Below are positions 32,444 through 35,743 of a DNA stretch of 35,743 nt, in pieces (the first letter of the stretch is position 1; every line of letters begins with the position of its first letter). Under the pieces are notes generated by a model. It was not told the DNA's origin. It worked only from the letters and a program-made list of their open reading frames with translations, and ran no database searches. The stretch is from JBBRDU01 sp038203615. Lineage in GTDB: Bacteria; Verrucomicrobiota; Verrucomicrobiia; Chthoniobacterales; UBA10450. The position numbers were made by a program, and so were the translations under genes. Location: contig JBBRDU010000026.1 in assembly GCA_038203615.1 (NCBI GenBank), positions 1 through 35,743 on the forward strand. The letters run 5' to 3'.

Positions 32444-33279
32444 AGCACTCCATCGCACGAACGTCGGCCTACACCCTGGCCGAGATGTCCATCGCCGTCG
32501 CCATCGGTGGGTTCATGCTGGGCGCCACCATCCTCACCTCCGTCAGTCTGCAAAAGAGTCTTAATGCGGTGGATAATTACTTTGCCACCCATATGCAGCA
32601 GATCCGCATCGTCGACTACATCAGTCGGGACGCCAAGCGAGCATACATTGTGACCGCCGCCACTTCGCCGCAAAGCGTGACGTGCGTTATTCCCAATTAC
32701 ATCATCGCCACGGGCGACCCGGACGCCGCCACCGGTGTGGGTAAACGCCGCACCCCCACCATCTCCTGGAGTGCCAACGGCTACGCCGTGAATTACGGCT
32801 CTAGAACGGTGAACGACGCCGCCACCATCAGTGGATCGACCGTAGTCACGTCGACCTCGGGCGCCTTCACCGCGTCGGACGTTGGACGCGCCGTCACCGG
32901 TAGCGGAATTCAAAACGGCACCACCATCCAGACCTTCACCAATGCAACGACCGTTACGCTATCGCAGAATGCCACGGCTACCGCGACCGGCGTCACCATG
33001 ACCTATGGAACAGCCTCCAACGTGGTTTATACCATCAGCGGCCTTTCCATCTTGCGCACGGAAAACGGCACGCTGACCACCATTGCGTCAAGCACGGACA
33101 ATTTGCTGCCGAACTTCACGGACGTTCAATTGGCCCTGGCGAATACCGAGTATCTCACGACCACCATCACGTTCCTTCCCATCTTTGCCACGAATCTGAA
33201 CTCCAGTCAGCAGGCGACCGAGCGCGGCGGCACCACTCTTTATTCGACCGCTTACCTGCGCAACAAGCGCAGGGGTTAG
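32440..33279 (+). CDS. Pseudopilin with inserted beta-rich domain
   Basis: 279 residues. The leader MKHSIARTSA is followed by Y11-T-L-A-E15 (Glu at +5; Ala rather than Gly at -1) and a hydrophobic helix, so it is a GspJ/PilW-like pseudopilin. In place of a compact head it carries a central insert, about 122-190, containing ISGSTVVTSTSGAFTASDVG, then IQNGTTIQTFTNATTVTLSQ and NATATATGVTMTYG. I recognise that beta-strand repeat unit (G..V.S...F...DVG..V.G.GI..GT.I) from phage tail and adhesin proteins. It is probably a surface-exposed ligand-binding or spacer domain. It is coupled to the upstream pseudopilin by the ATGA overlap, and the next gene starts after six bases. Confidence 0.8.
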   Translation: MKHSIARTSAYTLAEMSIAVAIGGFMLGATILTSVSLQKSLNAVDNYFATHMQQIRIVDYISRDAKRAYIVTAATSPQSVTCVIPNYIIATGDPDAATGVGKRRTPTISWSANGYAVNYGSRTVNDAATISGSTVVTSTSGAFTASDVGRAVTGSGIQNGTTIQTFTNATTVTLSQNATATATGVTMTYGTASNVVYTISGLSILRTENGTLTTIASSTDNLLPNFTDVQLALANTEYLTTTITFLPIFATNLNSSQQATERGGTTLYSTAYLRNKRRG

Positions 33280-33285
33280 TCAGGA

Positions 33286-34815
33286 ATGTCTCCCGCCATG
33301 AAGATTCATTTCAAAATCCGGCAAGAAGGCAGCACCATTATTTGCGCGTTGGCTACGATCTTGATCATCTCGTTGATCGGCGCCAACGTTCTGCTGAACT
33401 GCGCCACTCGTTATAACGCCTCCTCCAAACAGGTGAAAGCCTGGAAGGAAGCGTTGTATGCCGCCGAATCAGGCGGCGATATCGGTTTCAACGAAGTGCG
33501 CAAAGTCTGCAGCAGCCCGGGCAACGCTTTTAGCGGATGGACGTCGCCAGCTCCCTCGCCCATCCCGACGCCTGGCGCCGGCTCGACCCCTTTCGTCGTC
33601 AATTCGTATTACAAAAGCGGTTACACGTTCGGTCAATCGAACAGCCTCACGACCACCGTGACGGTCGATAATTTTTACCGCGATTCCGCCAGCGATCAGG
33701 ATTGTTACCGCATCCGCGCCACTGGTACGGCCAAAGTCTTTGGCGTTGCCCGCGTCGGCATGGATGATCGAATGGATGGAAGCACCCGGGGCGATTCCTG
33801 GCTACGCCGGATTGATTTTAACTACGACCATTTTTTCGCGGCCTACGGTTACGGGGATGGCCTGCCGAGTGCCTCGCCCACTCCGGTCGCCGTGCCTTAT
33901 CCCCAAATCACCCGCCGGATTGAGTTGGTCGCAGTTCCCATCTCGGCCTTCACCGGCGCGCTTAAAACCTCGAATGTCTTTAACGGCCCAGGGTCCGGCG
34001 GCGTGATCGATAGCTACGACTCGAAGAACGGCGCCTACACCTTTGTCGCCAACAATCCGGCGTCGCCTTACTACGCAGATTCGCGCAACGGCGATGTCTC
34101 AGTCGGCACGGCCAGCTTCACCGAGGGCGGTCCCATTTATGGCAATGTCACTACCGGTGGCGGAACCGTCTCTCATGCCGGGACGAACATTAGCGGGACG
34201 ATTGACAATAATGTCCCTTTTACCCTGCCTCCCTTAATCAAACCCACTTATCCCTCCGGCTACATCAGTTCGGGCAGCGGCTCAGCCACCATCACGCCCG
34301 CCCAAGCCATGCCTTCCGTCGGGAATCCGAACTTTTATGTTTATACCGGCAGTCTTAGCTCCCTCACCATCAATTCCGCGGCCGGAGCTAATACTGAGGT
34401 GACCGTGGTGGTCAATGGTGACCTGGGAAAAGTCACCATCGCCAACTACGTGAAGGCCAAAATCTATTTCACCGGGAACATGAGCGTGAAAGCCAATCAA
34501 CTCGTGAACAATAACGTCGACGGCACTTCTCCCTATATCAGCCAGGCCGGCCAGCTCCAACTTTACGGAGTGACACCGACCGATGGATCGACCCAGACCA
34601 TTGCCATCGCACCGCCCGGAAACGTTTACGCCACCATCTACGCCCCGAACGCAGATATTAGCTTGGGGGGCAATCCGGACTGGTTTGGTGCCATCGTCGC
34701 TCATGACTTTACCGGTAACGGCAATACCGGATTCCATTACGACAAGGAAATCGCGGCCATTAAAGGGGTAGCGATCGACTACCAGCTCGCCAGTTACATC
34801 GAAGACGTGCGCTAG
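33286..34815 (+). CDS. PilX-like filament protein with beta-helical C-terminus
   Basis: 509 residues. After MKIHFKIRQEGS comes a hydrophobic segment (TIICALATILIISLIGANVL) and an Asn/Ala-rich helix (NASSKQVKAWKEALYAAESG, GDIGFNEVRK) as in PilX/GspK minor pilins. No Glu at +5 is present, so peptidase processing is uncertain. A Pro/Ser linker (PAPSPIPTPGAG) follows, then a large beta-rich region with GDVSVGTASFTEGGPIYGNV, GNMSVKANQLV and NVYATIYAPNADISLGGNPD, then WFGAIVAHDF, which matches the repetitive DUF7305-type domain of such proteins. It is the largest and last gene of the run. A start at 33298 (ATG AAG) is possible and would give a more typical leader. Confidence 0.75.
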   Translation: MSPAMKIHFKIRQEGSTIICALATILIISLIGANVLLNCATRYNASSKQVKAWKEALYAAESGGDIGFNEVRKVCSSPGNAFSGWTSPAPSPIPTPGAGSTPFVVNSYYKSGYTFGQSNSLTTTVTVDNFYRDSASDQDCYRIRATGTAKVFGVARVGMDDRMDGSTRGDSWLRRIDFNYDHFFAAYGYGDGLPSASPTPVAVPYPQITRRIELVAVPISAFTGALKTSNVFNGPGSGGVIDSYDSKNGAYTFVANNPASPYYADSRNGDVSVGTASFTEGGPIYGNVTTGGGTVSHAGTNISGTIDNNVPFTLPPLIKPTYPSGYISSGSGSATITPAQAMPSVGNPNFYVYTGSLSSLTINSAAGANTEVTVVVNGDLGKVTIANYVKAKIYFTGNMSVKANQLVNNNVDGTSPYISQAGQLQLYGVTPTDGSTQTIAIAPPGNVYATIYAPNADISLGGNPDWFGAIVAHDFTGNGNTGFHYDKEIAAIKGVAIDYQLASYIEDVR

Positions 34816-35112
34816 TCTTCGCTCCTCTTTGGACTTTCGGTCGTTTTCCGGCTTCCTTCGACGGTCCTCCAACTAAGGAACTGTCAGCTGATTCCAGGCA
34901 AAAGCGGCTTCTCGCTGGATGCAATCGCAACCGCGCCTCCGCTATGGGCTAGAGGACAAGCGGAGTGATGGACGCTGGACAAGAAGGGAAAAGACGCGCT
35001 GCGTTCGCCCGCCCTGCAGAGCTCGACCAATTTCTCGCGCAGGCTTGACCCATCGTGGCGCGAGATCTTACCTGGTGAATTCACGCCGCGCCCGGGCTCC
35101 CGACGCACGCGC
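34816..35112. other. Gene-free region between convergent genes
   Basis: 297 bases between the convergent PilX-like and pilin genes. Open frames are short and have no recognisable sequence features, and I see no strong hairpin or T-tract. Confidence 0.4.
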
Positions 35113-35538
35113 TTAGGGGTTGTACGGCTCCCAGAACTCGTCGTCGGCCACGTCGCCTAACTCCCAATACGTGTCCACCGGAACGAAGGGGATCTCGTCG
35201 ACCGTCTGCGGCCCGTACTCGTTACCGAGCAAATCTTCCCCCTGATCATACAGGTTCGTCCCCTTTTTCACATAGGATGTCCAATCGATCACGGCCACCG
35301 GGTCGCCCGATCTCTTTCCCGTTTCGATGGCATACTCGCTGACCGCCGATTCGATCATCCGCAGATCGTTCTTAATCACGGATGCCTGAACCCGTTTGCG
35401 GGCACGTAGAAATCCCGGGAGACTGATGGCCGCCAGCAGAGCGATCAGCGCGATCACGATCATGATCTCCACCAGGGTAAAGCCGGACCGACGTTGGGAC
35501 GGAGCCAGGGGATGATGCAATTTCCAGGGGGTTGTCAC
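35113..35538 (-). CDS. GspG/PilE-type pilin-like protein
   Basis: 141 residues with a textbook prepilin leader. Residues 1-19 are basic and end in Gly (RRSG), then F-T-L-V-E24 (Glu at +5) and IMIVIALIALLAAISLPGFL. The following helix (RARKRVQASVIKNDLRMIES, AVSEYAIETGK) and the small acidic C-terminal part resemble verrucomicrobial type II secretion major-pseudopilin-like proteins of ~140 residues. The start is the ATG at 35538. It is transcribed towards the filament cluster on the opposite strand, as a single gene in the window. Confidence 0.88.
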   Translation of the reverse strand: MTTPWKLHHPLAPSQRRSGFTLVEIMIVIALIALLAAISLPGFLRARKRVQASVIKNDLRMIESAVSEYAIETGKRSGDPVAVIDWTSYVKKGTNLYDQGEDLLGNEYGPQTVDEIPFVPVDTYWELGDVADDEFWEPYNP

Positions 35539-35690
35539 GTTCTAAACGGTCCCGGCGGAAGCCACGCGGGGAGCGATTGAGGGATAGCACGTTCAATGCT
35601 CGCGCCCAGGGCCGTCACAACTCCCGCACGAAAGCCTGTAACTCGCCGGCTCCCGGGCCAGCTCAGGAGAGACAGCCTCGGAAAAACAAA

Positions 35691-35720
35691 AACGGCGCTG
35701 GCTAGTGGGCCAACGCCGTT
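35691..35720 (-). terminator. Intrinsic terminator for a minus-strand gene beyond the window
   Basis: AACGGCG (35691-35697) pairs with CGCCGTT (35714-35720), and TGG (35699-35701) with CCA (35710-35712). Read on the minus strand, the stem is followed by TTTTTGTTTTTC, a clear U-tract. On the plus strand the following TTTCTGCTT is weaker. It should end a gene to the right of the window. Confidence 0.75.
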
Positions 35721-35743
35721 TCTGCTTAACCAAACGATGGGAT

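Noticed and set aside
34884..35108. 74-codon minus-strand frame after the pilin gene
   Set aside because: Low-complexity translation without a start signal or family resemblance.

Overview
The window is a GC-rich bacterial chromosome segment, most likely from a member of the Verrucomicrobiota (Spartobacteria/Chthoniobacter-like soil lineage). This is an inference from the gene mix: an exosortase with a fused EpsI-type domain, a PilT-type ATPase beside divergent pseudopilins, a class II fumarase, a secreted Cys-rich repeat protein, and many intergenic palindromes. There is no rRNA, CRISPR array or recognisable transposase. Few of the starts I inspected have a clear Shine-Dalgarno sequence.

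Left edge (1-513): a 3' fragment of tRNA-Ser(CGA), starting inside the D-loop and preceded by more AT-rich DNA, looks like the scar of an element integrated to the left. A ~95-bp direct repeat that begins with the last bases of that tRNA follows. 514-8441: a tandem DsbA-like thiol oxidoreductase, a secreted Cys-rich protein (minus strand), a DUF2079 membrane protein with a palindrome inserted in frame, an unknown translationally coupled gene pair, a WalJ/YycJ-type MBL hydrolase and a GNAT acetyltransferase. 8630-11578 (minus): a VOC protein, then an operon of PmtA-like methyltransferase, fumC and a secreted protein joined by ATGA overlaps. 11782-15544 (plus): an HTH-REC regulator, tRNA-Val(GAC), gmhA, two secreted proteins, and an RRM protein followed by infA and a small zinc-ribbon-like protein.

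15673-21944: a phzF pseudogene, a membrane-tethered Mrr-like nuclease-fold protein, a MetX-like alpha/beta hydrolase, a GreB-type factor, a D-aminoacylase-like amidohydrolase without its usual HxH, and a frameshifted DUF1353 lipoprotein gene. 22136-25688 (minus): a four-heme cytochrome, a DUF883-like membrane protein, pdxH, and an AraC-Ogt fusion DNA repair protein.

25770-35538 is the most system-like part. An exosortase (minus) is divergent from a plus-strand run: membrane-anchored helical-repeat protein, secreted discoidin-like protein, PilT-family ATPase, two pseudopilins (one with an inserted beta-rich domain), and a PilX-like protein. A GspG-like pilin lies convergent at the right. I read this as a surface or secretion apparatus of type IV filament type, possibly coupled to exosortase-dependent sorting; that coupling is inference. 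A terminator at the right edge serves a minus-strand gene outside the window.
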